Shown: positions 27,827 through 36,733 of the stretch, one piece after another
Numbering within the stretch: the first letter of the stretch is position 1
Layout: the number at the start of each line of letters is the position of its first letter
Assembly: GCA_947629515.1 (NCBI GenBank)
Contig: CANRDY010000005.1
Coordinates: 1-64,000 of the forward strand
Length of the DNA: 64,000 nucleotides
Direction: 5' to 3'
Source: an uncultured Clostridia bacterium
GTDB lineage: Bacteria; Bacillota; Clostridia; Christensenellales; Borkfalkiaceae
Notes under the pieces: model-generated
What the model was told of the DNA's origin: nothing
Database searches by the model: none
The model's input: the letters and a program-made list of their open reading frames with translations, nothing else
Position numbers and translations under genes: made by a program

Positions 27827-27909
27827 TAAATAATGTCGTATTACATTAAGGTATTTTTGCGCGCGGGCGTTCCAACGCCCGCGCGCATATTATCGGAGCG
27901 ACTTATGGC

Positions 27910-28306
27910 ACTGTCATTTCGAGCGATATGACACGCGCCGCATGCGCGGGATTGAGCGAGAGAATCCCAAGGTGGTCTGTGCTTGCACTTTGAAACGCGA
28001 ACACAAAAACGCTCGCTCTTTGGTTTTTGCTCACTCCCGCTACCCCTACCCTCGCCCTTTCTCGAACGGCGCAAGGAAAAACGCCGTTCTCGGGCACCGT
28101 TCGCGCGTGCATTTGCGCGAACTCATCTCGTGCGGCAAAATAGCGCACTGTGCTGTTTTGAGAAGTCCGCACTTCGACCCTCCGAAGCGGAAGGGGAGGG
28201 AATGGAAGAAAGAACAGGGGGAGGGAATACAAGGGAGGGGGATTTTCTCGATTATACTGCGGAATAGATTTCTCCACTTCGCTAACGCTTCGGTCGAAAT
28301 GACAGT
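27910..28306 (+). repeat. Family A element with internal insertions
   Basis: ACTGTCATTTCGA...GGTCGAAATGACAGT. Confidence 0.7.
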
Positions 28307-28319
28307 ATTATTTAAATTT

Positions 28320-28357
28320 GCGGCGTGGCGGGCTGTGGAAACAGCCCGCCACGCCGC
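28320..28357. terminator. GCGGCG-capped hairpin
   Basis: GCGGCGTGGCGGGCTGT-GGAA-ACAGCCCGCCACGCCGC. Confidence 0.7.
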
Positions 28358-28362
28358 TTAAT

Positions 28363-28586
28363 GTTGAACAGCCTATGCGCTCGTTTTGCTTCAACGCCGT
28401 TAAGAAACTTGATTAAGCGGAACGCTTACTTGCGTTGAACAGCCTATGCGCTCGTCTTGCTTCCCCGCCGTTAAGAATTACGACCGCGGCGGCACGCCGC
28501 TCAAGTGGAACGCTTGCTCGCGTTGAACCGCTTACACGCCGTATTGCCTAAACGCCGTTAAGAAACTTGGTTAAGCGGAACGCTTG
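28363..28586 (-). repeat. Three family B (71-mer) units, minus orientation
   Basis: GTTGAACAGCC...GCCGTTAAG...AAGCGGAACGCTT reiterated. Confidence 0.85.
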
Positions 28587-28632
28587 GGGCGGGCGCTTTG
28601 AAAAGTGCCCGCCGCCATTTTCTTTTAATTCC

Positions 28633-28661
28633 TTGACAATTTGTTTTTGCCGTGGTATATT
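28633..28661 (+). promoter_or_regulatory. sigma-A promoter
   Basis: TTGACA (28633-28638), 17-nt spacer, TATATT (28656-28661). Confidence 0.8.
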
Positions 28662-28663
28662 TA

Positions 28664-28937
28664 GGTTACCACAACACTTACAACTTAATATAACGGCACG
28701 GTATTTTTATGCTCTTTTTTGGGTTCGAACGCCCGAAAGTCAAATACAAATACCTCATTTTTGGTATACTTTATATCAAAAATGTCGATTATGTACACAG
28801 CAATAAATATAGCATTGCGTATCTCCTGCTGTGTACTTTGATTGACGATTTTTTCGTGCTGATAAGTTGTGAGTGGTGTGGTAACCGAAAGAGATACCGT
28901 GCGGTGTGCTCTCTCGGGAGCACACCTTATTTTTTAC
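28664..28937 (+). ncRNA. Candidate structured RNA / long leader closed by a 24-position stem and ending in an intrinsic terminator
   Basis: GGTTACCACAACACTTACAACTTA (28664-28687) pairs with TAAGTTGTGAGTGGTGTGGTAACC (28863-28886), one mismatch and one G-U; internal hairpins; GGTGTGCTC-TCTCGG-GAGCACACC-TTATTTTTT. Confidence 0.6.
28903..28935 (+). terminator. Intrinsic terminator of the structured RNA candidate
   Basis: Perfect 9-bp stem followed by TTATTTTTT. Confidence 0.85.
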
Positions 28938-28968
28938 GCCGCACAAAAAAATTTTACGGAGGAAATCT

Positions 28969-30960
28969 ATGAACAAGTGTCCCAAATGCGGAACCGAATT
29001 CGAGGGAACTTTCTGTCCCGAGTGCGGCGAAAAATTTTCGGAAAGCAAAAAATGCCCCAAATGCGGTAACGAGTGCGCGGGCGGGGTCAAGTTTTGCCCT
29101 GCCTGCGGCTATGACTTTTACGGCAAAAAGGAGCAGGCAACGCCCGCCGCGCCCGCCGCGCCCGCCGCGGGCGCGGCGGGCGCAAAAAAGGCGGCTGAAT
29201 TCAGCGAACACGCAAAGGCGCCGTTCGGCAAACTGCATAAAATTTTGAATTGGTTGCCCGCTCTGCTGTTCGCGCTGTTTTCGGCGCTTACGTTCGCGTT
29301 CTTTGCCGCGCCCGTCGCGGTAATGACCGACGGCGGCCTGGGAGAGTTGCTCGGTGGCGGCTCTATGTCCGAAAGTTTCGGCAATATGTATTCGGCTTAT
29401 TCGGGGCAGATAACCGACCTGCCCTTAAAGGGTTGCGGCGTGGCGGCTATGGTGTTTGCCGTGCTCTCGATCGTGCCCGTCGTATGTGCGGCTGTCTTTC
29501 TGCTGGTAAGATATCTTTCGGCAAGCGACGGGTCGTCCGTCCGCGTAAACGCCTTTGCCCGTGCAAAGCGCGCCGTATCGAAGAGTGCGGAAATATATTC
29601 ATATGTTATATACATTGTTTTTGTAATAATTTCCGCCGTCATAATGGGCAAGACGGGCGAAGCCGACGAGGGCGCGGGCTTGCTTTCGGCGGGTGCGGGA
29701 ACGATACTTCTGATGGTTTTTCCGCTAGTGTTTGCGGCAATCGCGCTGGGCGGAAAGCTGTTCGACAGACTTTACATTCTTAACCATTTCCCCGAACTTG
29801 CGACAAAGAAGATAGAACCGCTGCCCGCTATCCCCTATACGGGCAAAGAACCCGCCTCGCCCGAAAACATTGAAAAGCCCTCGCGCAAAAGTTCGCCCGC
29901 ATATAATGAGAAAGTATTACAGAATTATCTGCGTTTCAGACGATTGTCAATATTGCTATCGTTGTTTTTGTTTGTGACAAGCGTATTTTTATTTTTTCTG
30001 TTTAATTTGAACCATAACGATAATGTGTCCAATTCGATACAAGCACTACTTATAATTTTATTTATTCTGGCTTGCGCAAGTCTGATATTATTTCCGCATA
30101 TAAAGAACGCGAAAATATTGAACGTAAACGCTAAATTGAAATCTTCTTTCCCATGGTGTGTTATCTTTTGGATAATAGGTGTAATTATGGGTTTGATATG
30201 GTTTTATAATATTAATAACGCATTTTATCATCAATATTGGGCTGATATGAAAGGCTTTTCTCTGTTGGCGTCGGTCGTATATCCGATATTGGCTGCATTG
30301 AGTATATATTGCATATTCGTCTACTGTCTGTTGTTCTCGGCGGCTAAGAGTTACAGAGAGACATTTTACGGTTCAACCAAATATACCGACGGTATGAGTA
30401 TGACTGCTTATGGAAAAGAATTTATCGAAAAGCAAAAAGCCTATTTGGAGAAGATACGCCGATATGAAGCATATAAACCGGTATTAACGGCACACAAAGT
30501 TTCAATGGATAAATATAACTTTGAAAAATCAATGTGCGAGGCGGGGGAAGATTACCGCGATAAAAAGGCAAGGCGTGCGTTTTGGTTTCGCACTCATAAA
30601 TTGGCGACTGCGGGTATTGCGCTTGCCGCGGCGGCGGTCATAACCATTGCCGTAGTGTTGCCTGTGACCGTGACGTTGCCGGGCGGCGGGCTTGACGGCA
30701 CGTATTACGCCTATCGCTCCGAGACATATGATGAGAACAATTACATAATCATCTCGGGGAACACGTGGAAAGATGACGACGATATGAGCGGCACGTTGCA
30801 GAGGAACGGCGACTCGCTCTCGTTCACGTATGACTTTTTCGGCAGTACCGAAGAGCTTTACAGCGGGACGTACATTTCCGAGGGCGTGATACAGCTCAAG
30901 GTTTCCGCGGTGAGCACGGTGTATTATTGCGTTAAGGGGAAAGTTCCGCCGAAGGAATAG
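28969..30960 (+). CDS. Zinc-ribbon multi-pass membrane protein
   Basis: MNKCPKCGTEFEGTFCPECGEKFSESKKCPKCGNECAGGVKFCPACGYDFYG; multiple TM segments; SD GGAGG. Confidence 0.75.
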   Translation: MNKCPKCGTEFEGTFCPECGEKFSESKKCPKCGNECAGGVKFCPACGYDFYGKKEQATPAAPAAPAAGAAGAKKAAEFSEHAKAPFGKLHKILNWLPALLFALFSALTFAFFAAPVAVMTDGGLGELLGGGSMSESFGNMYSAYSGQITDLPLKGCGVAAMVFAVLSIVPVVCAAVFLLVRYLSASDGSSVRVNAFARAKRAVSKSAEIYSYVIYIVFVIISAVIMGKTGEADEGAGLLSAGAGTILLMVFPLVFAAIALGGKLFDRLYILNHFPELATKKIEPLPAIPYTGKEPASPENIEKPSRKSSPAYNEKVLQNYLRFRRLSILLSLFLFVTSVFLFFLFNLNHNDNVSNSIQALLIILFILACASLILFPHIKNAKILNVNAKLKSSFPWCVIFWIIGVIMGLIWFYNINNAFYHQYWADMKGFSLLASVVYPILAALSIYCIFVYCLLFSAAKSYRETFYGSTKYTDGMSMTAYGKEFIEKQKAYLEKIRRYEAYKPVLTAHKVSMDKYNFEKSMCEAGEDYRDKKARRAFWFRTHKLATAGIALAAAAVITIAVVLPVTVTLPGGGLDGTYYAYRSETYDENNYIIISGNTWKDDDDMSGTLQRNGDSLSFTYDFFGSTEELYSGTYISEGVIQLKVSAVSTVYYCVKGKVPPKE

Positions 30961-31142
30961 CTACCGTTAAACTTCGTATATGCTTTGCAATACGGCGTTG
31001 AACATCGCTCCGCCTTGGTAAGGCTACGCCTTCGGTACGACACGTACTTCATTGTACGCTCCCTGCGGTCGTCGCTCGTTCGCCTTGTCTTGCTCGCATC
31101 TACAAAGTTTCTAACTTCGTACAAGCAAGTTACTTCGTTCAA
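30961..31142 (+). repeat. Family C dispersed intergenic repeat
   Basis: CTACCGTTAAACTTCGTATATG...GTACTTCATTGTACGCTCCCTGCGGTCGTCGCTCGTTCGCC. Confidence 0.7.
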
Positions 31143-31174
31143 GCACTTCTAATATTATCGGAGTAACTTATGGC

Positions 31175-31489
31175 ACTGTCATTTCGAGGGATATGACACG
31201 CGCCGCAGGCGCGGGATTGAGCGAGAGTTCTCGCGCGGCGTAAGGAATGCCGCCGCGCTCGGTCACCGTTTGCGCGGGACGTATGCGCAAACTCATCTCG
31301 TGCGGCAAAACAGCGGGTGTCCGCTGTTTTAAGAAACCCCGCACTCGACCCCCGTGGTCTGTGCTTGCTCTTTGAAACCGACCCCCAAATGTCTAAAATA
31401 ATAACTCCGCTATACTGCGGAATAGACCTGTTCGTCGTACCGCTGCGAAGCAGACTACGCCGCTTCGCGGCTTCGCTCAGGGTGACAGT
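31175..31489 (+). repeat. Family A element
   Basis: ACTGTCATTTCGA...CTCAGGGTGACAGT. Confidence 0.75.
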
Positions 31490-31509
31490 TATTATTTAAA
31501 ATTAAATTT

Positions 31510-31539
31510 GCGGCGGGGCGCACACGTGCGCCCCGCCGC
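31510..31539. terminator. GCGGCG-capped hairpin
   Basis: GCGGCGGGGCGCAC-ACGTGCGCCCCGCCGC. Confidence 0.65.
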
Positions 31540-31544
31540 TTAAT

Positions 31545-31610
31545 GTTGAACAGCCTACACGCCGTACTACCGCAACGCCGTTAAGACACTTGATCAAACG
31601 GAACGTTTGC
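31545..31610 (-). repeat. Family B (71-mer) unit, minus orientation, AAACG/CGTTT stem variant
   Basis: GTTGAACAGCC...GCCGTTAAGACACTTGATCAAACGGAACGTTTGC. Confidence 0.8.
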
Positions 31611-31654
31611 TAATATTTGCATAATTTATTTTGTAATTTTGGGGTCAAAAAGTT

Positions 31655-31683
31655 TTGTCTTTTTGGGCAAGGTCTGTTATAAT
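31655..31683 (+). promoter_or_regulatory. Promoter of hydrogenase operon
   Basis: TTGTCT, 17-nt spacer, TATAAT. Confidence 0.65.
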
Positions 31684-31726
31684 AAGGTTCGTTATAATAT
31701 AAAGTATAAAATCACAGGAGTATCAG

Positions 31727-32215
31727 ATGGCACAGATTGATTTCGACGGCACGCCCGAACAGGCTGCCGCACTGAAAAGCTGTATCGACGAACACCGCGC
31801 CGAAAAGGGCGCGCTGATGCCCGTTCTGCACGAGGCGCAGAATATCTACGGATATCTTCCCGCCGAAGTACAGGAGGTCATCGCCGAAGAGCTGGGTATA
31901 CCCCTCGCCGAAGTCTACGGCGTGGCGACGTTCTACTCGCAGTTCTCCCTTCAACCCAAGGGCAAGCACAAAATAAGCGTATGTCTCGGCACGGCTTGCT
32001 ATGTAAAGGGTTCCGACAAGATCCTCGAAGCGGTCGAAAAGGAACTTCACATAACCTGCGGGGAATGTACCGCCGACAGAAAGTTCTCCCTCGACAGCTG
32101 TCGTTGCGTGGGCGCGTGCGGACTTGCGCCCGTTATGATAGTGGACGGCGAGGTCTACGGCAAGCTCACCGCAAAGGAAGTGCCTGCCATACTCGACAAA
32201 TATATGAAGGAATGA
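31727..32215 (+). CDS. hndA: NuoE-like / HndA subunit of [FeFe] hydrogenase complex
   Basis: EVYGVATFYSQFSLQPKGKHKISVCLGTACYVKGS; CRCVGACGLAPVMIVDGEVYGKL. Confidence 0.92.
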   Translation: MAQIDFDGTPEQAAALKSCIDEHRAEKGALMPVLHEAQNIYGYLPAEVQEVIAEELGIPLAEVYGVATFYSQFSLQPKGKHKISVCLGTACYVKGSDKILEAVEKELHITCGECTADRKFSLDSCRCVGACGLAPVMIVDGEVYGKLTAKEVPAILDKYMKE

Positions 32216-32224
32216 GGTGCTGAG

Positions 32225-34117
32225 ATGACGGTCGAACAACTTAAAAAAATTGCCGCCGAAAGGGCGGACCTCATAAAGGTAAGAAGGATAATCCGAAGCG
32301 AGGCTGAAAAGCTCTCGAAGAACACGGGTTACAGAAAGCAGGTGCTCGTGTGCGGCGGTACGGGCTGCACTTCCTCGCACTCCTTAAAGGTAATCGAACA
32401 GCTCGAAAAGAGCCTTAAAGAACTCAACATTGACGACGTTCTGATAGTGAAGACGGGCTGCTTCGGGCTGTGCGCGCTCGGTCCTATAATGATAGTCTAT
32501 CCCGAGGGCGCGTTCTATTCGCAGATGACCCCCGAGCACGCAAAGACGGTCGCCGAAAAACACCTTGTAAAGGGCGGGGAGATAGTTAAAGAACTCCTCT
32601 ATTCGGGAACGGTCCACTCCGACGGTTCGGTAATACCCTTCGCCGAAATACCCTTTTACAAGCATCAGATGAGAATAGCCCTGCGCAACTGCGGCGTAAT
32701 TGCCGCCGAGGACATTCGCGAGGCTATAGCCGCGGGGGACTACGAAGCTCTGGCAAAGGTCCTCACCGAAATGACCCCCGAAGAGGTCATTGCCGAAGTA
32801 AAGGCTTCGGGACTGCGCGGCAGGGGCGGCGCGGGCTTCCCCACGGGGCTTAAATGGCAGTTCACGCGCGAGGCAAAGGGCGAAAAGAAGTACGTCTGCT
32901 GTAACGCCGACGAGGGCGACCCCGGCGCGTTCATGGACCGCTCGGTGCTCGAGGGCGATCCACACACCGTGCTCGAAGCGATGGCGATAGCAGGCTACGC
33001 CGTCGGCGCGGACGAGGGCTATATTTACGTGAGAGCGGAGTACCCCATAGCCGTGCAAAGGCTCGATATCGCCATAAAACAGGCGAGGGAGCTGGGGCTT
33101 TTGGGCAAAAATATCTTCGGCACGGGCTTTAACTTCGACATACACATCCGCTTAGGCGCGGGTGCGTTCGTGTGCGGCGAAGAGACCGCGCTCATGGCTT
33201 CCATCGAGGGCAAGAGGGGCGAACCCCGTCCCCGTCCTCCTTTCTCGGCGCAGTGCGGCGTGTTCCAAAAGCCCACCGTTTTGAATAACGTCGAGACGTG
33301 GGCGAACATTTCCCCCATAATAATGAAGGGGAGCAAGTGGTTCGCTTCGATAGGCACGGAGAAGTCGAAGGGCACAAAGGTGTTCGCGCTCGGCGGCGAG
33401 ATATGCAACGTGGGGCTTGTGGAAGTTCCCATGGGCACGAAACTGAGCACGATAGTTTATGAAATAGGCGGAGGGCTTCCCAACGGCAGACAGTTCAAGG
33501 CAGCGCAGACGGGCGGTCCTTCGGGCGGCTGTATCCCCGCAAAATATATCGATATCGAAATGGACTTCGACAACCTCGTTTCGATAGGATCGATGATGGG
33601 AAGCGGCGGTCTTATAGTTATGGGAGACCGCACGTGTATGGTCGATATCGCCAAGTTCTACCTTGAATTCACCGCCGACGAGAGCTGCGGAAAGTGCACT
33701 CCCTGCCGCGTGGGAACGAAGAGGATGCTCGAAATACTTACGAGGATAACCGAGGGCAAGGGCGAACCCGCCGACCTTGAAAAGATAAAAGAGATAGCCG
33801 AGCACATGAAGAGCTCGTCGCTGTGCGCGCTCGGGCAATCTGCGCCCAATCCCATACTTTCGACCATGGCGCACTTCGGCGACGAATACGAGGCGCATAT
33901 ATACGAAAAGAGATGTCCCGCGGGGGTATGCAAGTCGCTTTTGAGCTACTATATCGACCCCGACAAGTGCAAGGGCTGTACGCTCTGCGCAAGGAACTGC
34001 CCCGTCGGAGCTATTTCGGGCGCGGTAAAAAGCCCGCACGAGATCGACGCTTCGAAGTGCATAAAGTGCGGACAGTGCATGGCGAACTGCAAGTTCAACG
34101 CCATCTACAAGAAGTAA
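32225..34117 (+). CDS. hndC: NuoF-like / HndC flavoprotein subunit
   Basis: GLRGRGGAGFPTGLKWQF; CNADEGDPGAFMDRS; SCGKCTPCRVGTKRMLE; C-terminal 2x[4Fe-4S] CKGCTLCARNCPVGAISG / CIKCGQCMANC. Confidence 0.94.
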   Translation: MTVEQLKKIAAERADLIKVRRIIRSEAEKLSKNTGYRKQVLVCGGTGCTSSHSLKVIEQLEKSLKELNIDDVLIVKTGCFGLCALGPIMIVYPEGAFYSQMTPEHAKTVAEKHLVKGGEIVKELLYSGTVHSDGSVIPFAEIPFYKHQMRIALRNCGVIAAEDIREAIAAGDYEALAKVLTEMTPEEVIAEVKASGLRGRGGAGFPTGLKWQFTREAKGEKKYVCCNADEGDPGAFMDRSVLEGDPHTVLEAMAIAGYAVGADEGYIYVRAEYPIAVQRLDIAIKQARELGLLGKNIFGTGFNFDIHIRLGAGAFVCGEETALMASIEGKRGEPRPRPPFSAQCGVFQKPTVLNNVETWANISPIIMKGSKWFASIGTEKSKGTKVFALGGEICNVGLVEVPMGTKLSTIVYEIGGGLPNGRQFKAAQTGGPSGGCIPAKYIDIEMDFDNLVSIGSMMGSGGLIVMGDRTCMVDIAKFYLEFTADESCGKCTPCRVGTKRMLEILTRITEGKGEPADLEKIKEIAEHMKSSSLCALGQSAPNPILSTMAHFGDEYEAHIYEKRCPAGVCKSLLSYYIDPDKCKGCTLCARNCPVGAISGAVKSPHEIDASKCIKCGQCMANCKFNAIYKK

Positions 34118-34133
34118 GGAGGGTAGTCAGGTT

Positions 34134-35849
34134 ATGGTAAACGTCAAAATAAACGGCATTGCGGTCAGCGTGCCCGAGGGTTCTACAATATTGGAAGCGG
34201 CAAAGCTCGCCAACGTAAGAATACCCACTTTGTGCTATCTTAAAGACGTGCAGTGCGTCGGCTCGTGCCGTATGTGCCTTGTCGAAGCGACGGGCGCGAG
34301 GGGGCTGGTCGCGGCTTGCGTGTATCCCGTATCCGAGGGAATGGAAGTTCGAACCAACACCCCGAGGGTGAGGAAATCGAGAAAGACGACGATAGAGCTT
34401 ATTCTTTCCACCCATAAAAAGAAGTGTTTGAGCTGTGTGCGCTCGATGAACTGCGAGCTGCAGAAGCTCGCGCTCGAATACAACGCCGAAGAGGACAGGT
34501 TCGGGACCGACCACGACTTGAAGCCCGTCGACGACCTTTCGCCCTCGGTAGTGCGCGACAACTCCAAGTGCGTAATGTGCACAAGGTGCGTCGCCGCATG
34601 CTCGTTGCAGACGATAGGCGTTATAGGTCCCAAGCACAGGGGCTATGCAAAGGAGATAGGTTCGCCCTACGACGTGTCGCTGGCGCACACGCCGTGCGTC
34701 AACTGCGGTCAGTGCGTCGTCGCTTGTCCCGTGGGCGCGCTCTATGAAAAGAGCTCGGTAGCCGACGTGTGGGGGGCGATAGTCAACCCCGAAAAGCACG
34801 TCGTGTTCTTCACCGCGCCCTCGATAAAGGCGACTCTTGGCGAGGCGTTCGGCATGCCCGTCGGCACAAACGTCGAGGGCAAGATGGCCGCCGCCATAAA
34901 ACAGCTCGGCGACGTAAAGTGCTTCAACATGGATATAACCGCCGACCTCACTATAATGGAGGAAGCCAACGAGTTGCTGGAAAGGCTGATGAAGGGCGGG
35001 GTGACTCCCATGTTCACGAGTTGCTGTCCCGGCTGGGTCAAGTTCGCCGAACACTATTATCCCGAACTTTTACCCAACCTTTCGACGTGCAAGTCGCCGC
35101 AGGAGATGTTCTCCGCCGTTCTCAAAACCTATTACTGTCAGAAGAACGGCATAAAGCCCGAGGATCTGTACGTTGTGTCGGTAATTCCCTGCACGGCTAA
35201 GAAGTTCGAAATAACCCGCCCCGAGCTCGGGCATTACACCGACGCGGCGATCACCACAAGGGAGCTTGCCAAGATGATAAAGGAAGCGGGCATCGACTTT
35301 GCCAACATTGCCGAGAGCGAGTTCGACACGCCCTTCGGCGAGGCGAGCGGCGCGGGCGCGATATTCGGCGCGACGGGCGGCGTTATGGAAGCCGCGCTCC
35401 GTACGGCGGCGTTCGTTCTGGGCGGCGATGGTTCGCCCATAGAGTTCAGGGAAGTGCGCGGCACGCAGGGCGTTAAGGAAGCCGAGTACACCGTGGGCGG
35501 AAGCACCGTAAAGGTGGCGGTCGCCAACGGGCTGGGCAACGCGCGCAAGGTCATAGAGCAGATAAAGAGCGGCGAAAAGGACTATCAGTTCGTGGAGATA
35601 ATGGCGTGCCCCGGCGGCTGTATAAACGGCGGCGGACAGCCCTACGTGCACGACGAGGTCCGCAACAGCATCGACTTAAAGGCGGTGCGCGCGCAGGCTC
35701 TTTACGACTGCGACAAGGAGAACAGGCTCCGTTGCTCGCACGAGACTCCCGCCGTGGAGACGCTGTATAAGGAGTTCTTCGGCAAGCCTCTGAGCCACAA
35801 GGCGCACGAGCTGTTGCACACCACCTACGAAAAACGCGAAAAATATTGA
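34134..35849 (+). CDS. hndD: [FeFe] hydrogenase catalytic subunit (HndD-like)
   Basis: H-cluster motifs FTSCCPGWVKFAE, SVIPCTAKKFEITRPEL, EIMACPGGCINGGGQP; N-terminal 2Fe-2S and 4Fe-4S domains. Confidence 0.96.
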   Translation: MVNVKINGIAVSVPEGSTILEAAKLANVRIPTLCYLKDVQCVGSCRMCLVEATGARGLVAACVYPVSEGMEVRTNTPRVRKSRKTTIELILSTHKKKCLSCVRSMNCELQKLALEYNAEEDRFGTDHDLKPVDDLSPSVVRDNSKCVMCTRCVAACSLQTIGVIGPKHRGYAKEIGSPYDVSLAHTPCVNCGQCVVACPVGALYEKSSVADVWGAIVNPEKHVVFFTAPSIKATLGEAFGMPVGTNVEGKMAAAIKQLGDVKCFNMDITADLTIMEEANELLERLMKGGVTPMFTSCCPGWVKFAEHYYPELLPNLSTCKSPQEMFSAVLKTYYCQKNGIKPEDLYVVSVIPCTAKKFEITRPELGHYTDAAITTRELAKMIKEAGIDFANIAESEFDTPFGEASGAGAIFGATGGVMEAALRTAAFVLGGDGSPIEFREVRGTQGVKEAEYTVGGSTVKVAVANGLGNARKVIEQIKSGEKDYQFVEIMACPGGCINGGGQPYVHDEVRNSIDLKAVRAQALYDCDKENRLRCSHETPAVETLYKEFFGKPLSHKAHELLHTTYEKREKY

Positions 35850-35857
35850 TATGTTGT

Positions 35858-35887
35858 GCGGCGGGCGCGTGGTAACGCGCCCGCCGC
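35858..35887 (+). terminator. Terminator after hydrogenase operon
   Basis: GCGGCGGGCGCGT-GGTA-ACGCGCCCGCCGC then TTT. Confidence 0.75.
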
Positions 35888-35890
35888 TTT

Positions 35891-36070
35891 GCTACCGTTA
35901 AACTTCGTATATGCGTCGCATAACATTGTCGCGTTCCGCTTTTGCTCGGTTACGTACTTCATTGTACGCTCCCTCGCAAACTGCTCGCGCTCCTCGTTCT
36001 GCTCGCATCTACGAAGTTTCTAACTTCGTAATTGCAAAGGCAACCGAACTTTTCTCACTTCGTAATTGCA
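35891..36070 (+). repeat. Family C dispersed repeat
   Basis: CTACCGTTAAACTTCGTATATGCGTCGCATAAC...GTACTTCATTGTACGCTCCC. Confidence 0.65.
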
Positions 36071-36329
36071 ACCCCCACCTTTAATTCCTCCCCCTTACCA
36101 AGGGGGAGGGAATAAGGAAAAAATATTCGCTCCCCCTTTGCTTGCGAGGGTCGAGTGCGGATTTCTCAAAACAGCGGACACCCGCTGTTTTGCCGCACGA
36201 GATGAGTTCGCGCAAATGCACGCGCGAACGGTGCCCGAGAACGGCGTTTTTCTTTGCGCCGTTCGAGAAAGCTGTCCGCAACGCGGACTGAGGGGGTGTT
36301 TTCTAAATAATATCGGAGCGCATTACAGC

Positions 36330-36555
36330 ACTGTCATTTCGCGCGAGCCCGCAGGGCGACGCTCTCGCCATAGGCGAGAGGGATATGAAAGTTCACGCAC
36401 AAAGTGCGTGAACGATTGACCGAGAGAATCCCAAGGTGGTCTGTGCTTGCACTTTGAAACGCGTTATCACTTCTGAATAATATCCACCTTATAAAAACTC
36501 CGCTATACTGCGGAATAGACTCGTTCGACGCGCTTCGCTTGCTCAGGGTGACAGT
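36330..36555 (+). repeat. Family A element
   Basis: ACTGTCATTTCGCGCGAG...CTCAGGGTGACAGT. Confidence 0.7.
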
Positions 36556-36568
36556 TATTATAAGAAAT

Positions 36569-36595
36569 GCGGCGGCGCAGTATCTGCGCCGCCGC
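36569..36595. terminator. GCGGCG-capped hairpin
   Basis: GCGGCGGCGCAG-TAT-CTGCGCCGCCGC. Confidence 0.65.
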
Positions 36596-36733
36596 AATTT
36601 TAAATATTAGTTGACATTATTTTGCGTTTTGATATAATGGTATATATAAAAAATCAAAGGCAAAGACGGCGCGGCGGTAGAAAAATATCTTTAAGCCGCG
36701 ACTGCGGAACGGCGTCAAAATACGGAGAAGTAT

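Noticed and set aside
27942-28361. 139-aa ORF and overlapping ORFs in repeat DNA
   Set aside because: Lies within family A/D repeats; composition is not protein-like
28714-28739. tRNA T-arm (GGGTTCGAACGCCC)
   Set aside because: No surrounding cloverleaf; it is better explained as one hairpin of the structured RNA candidate
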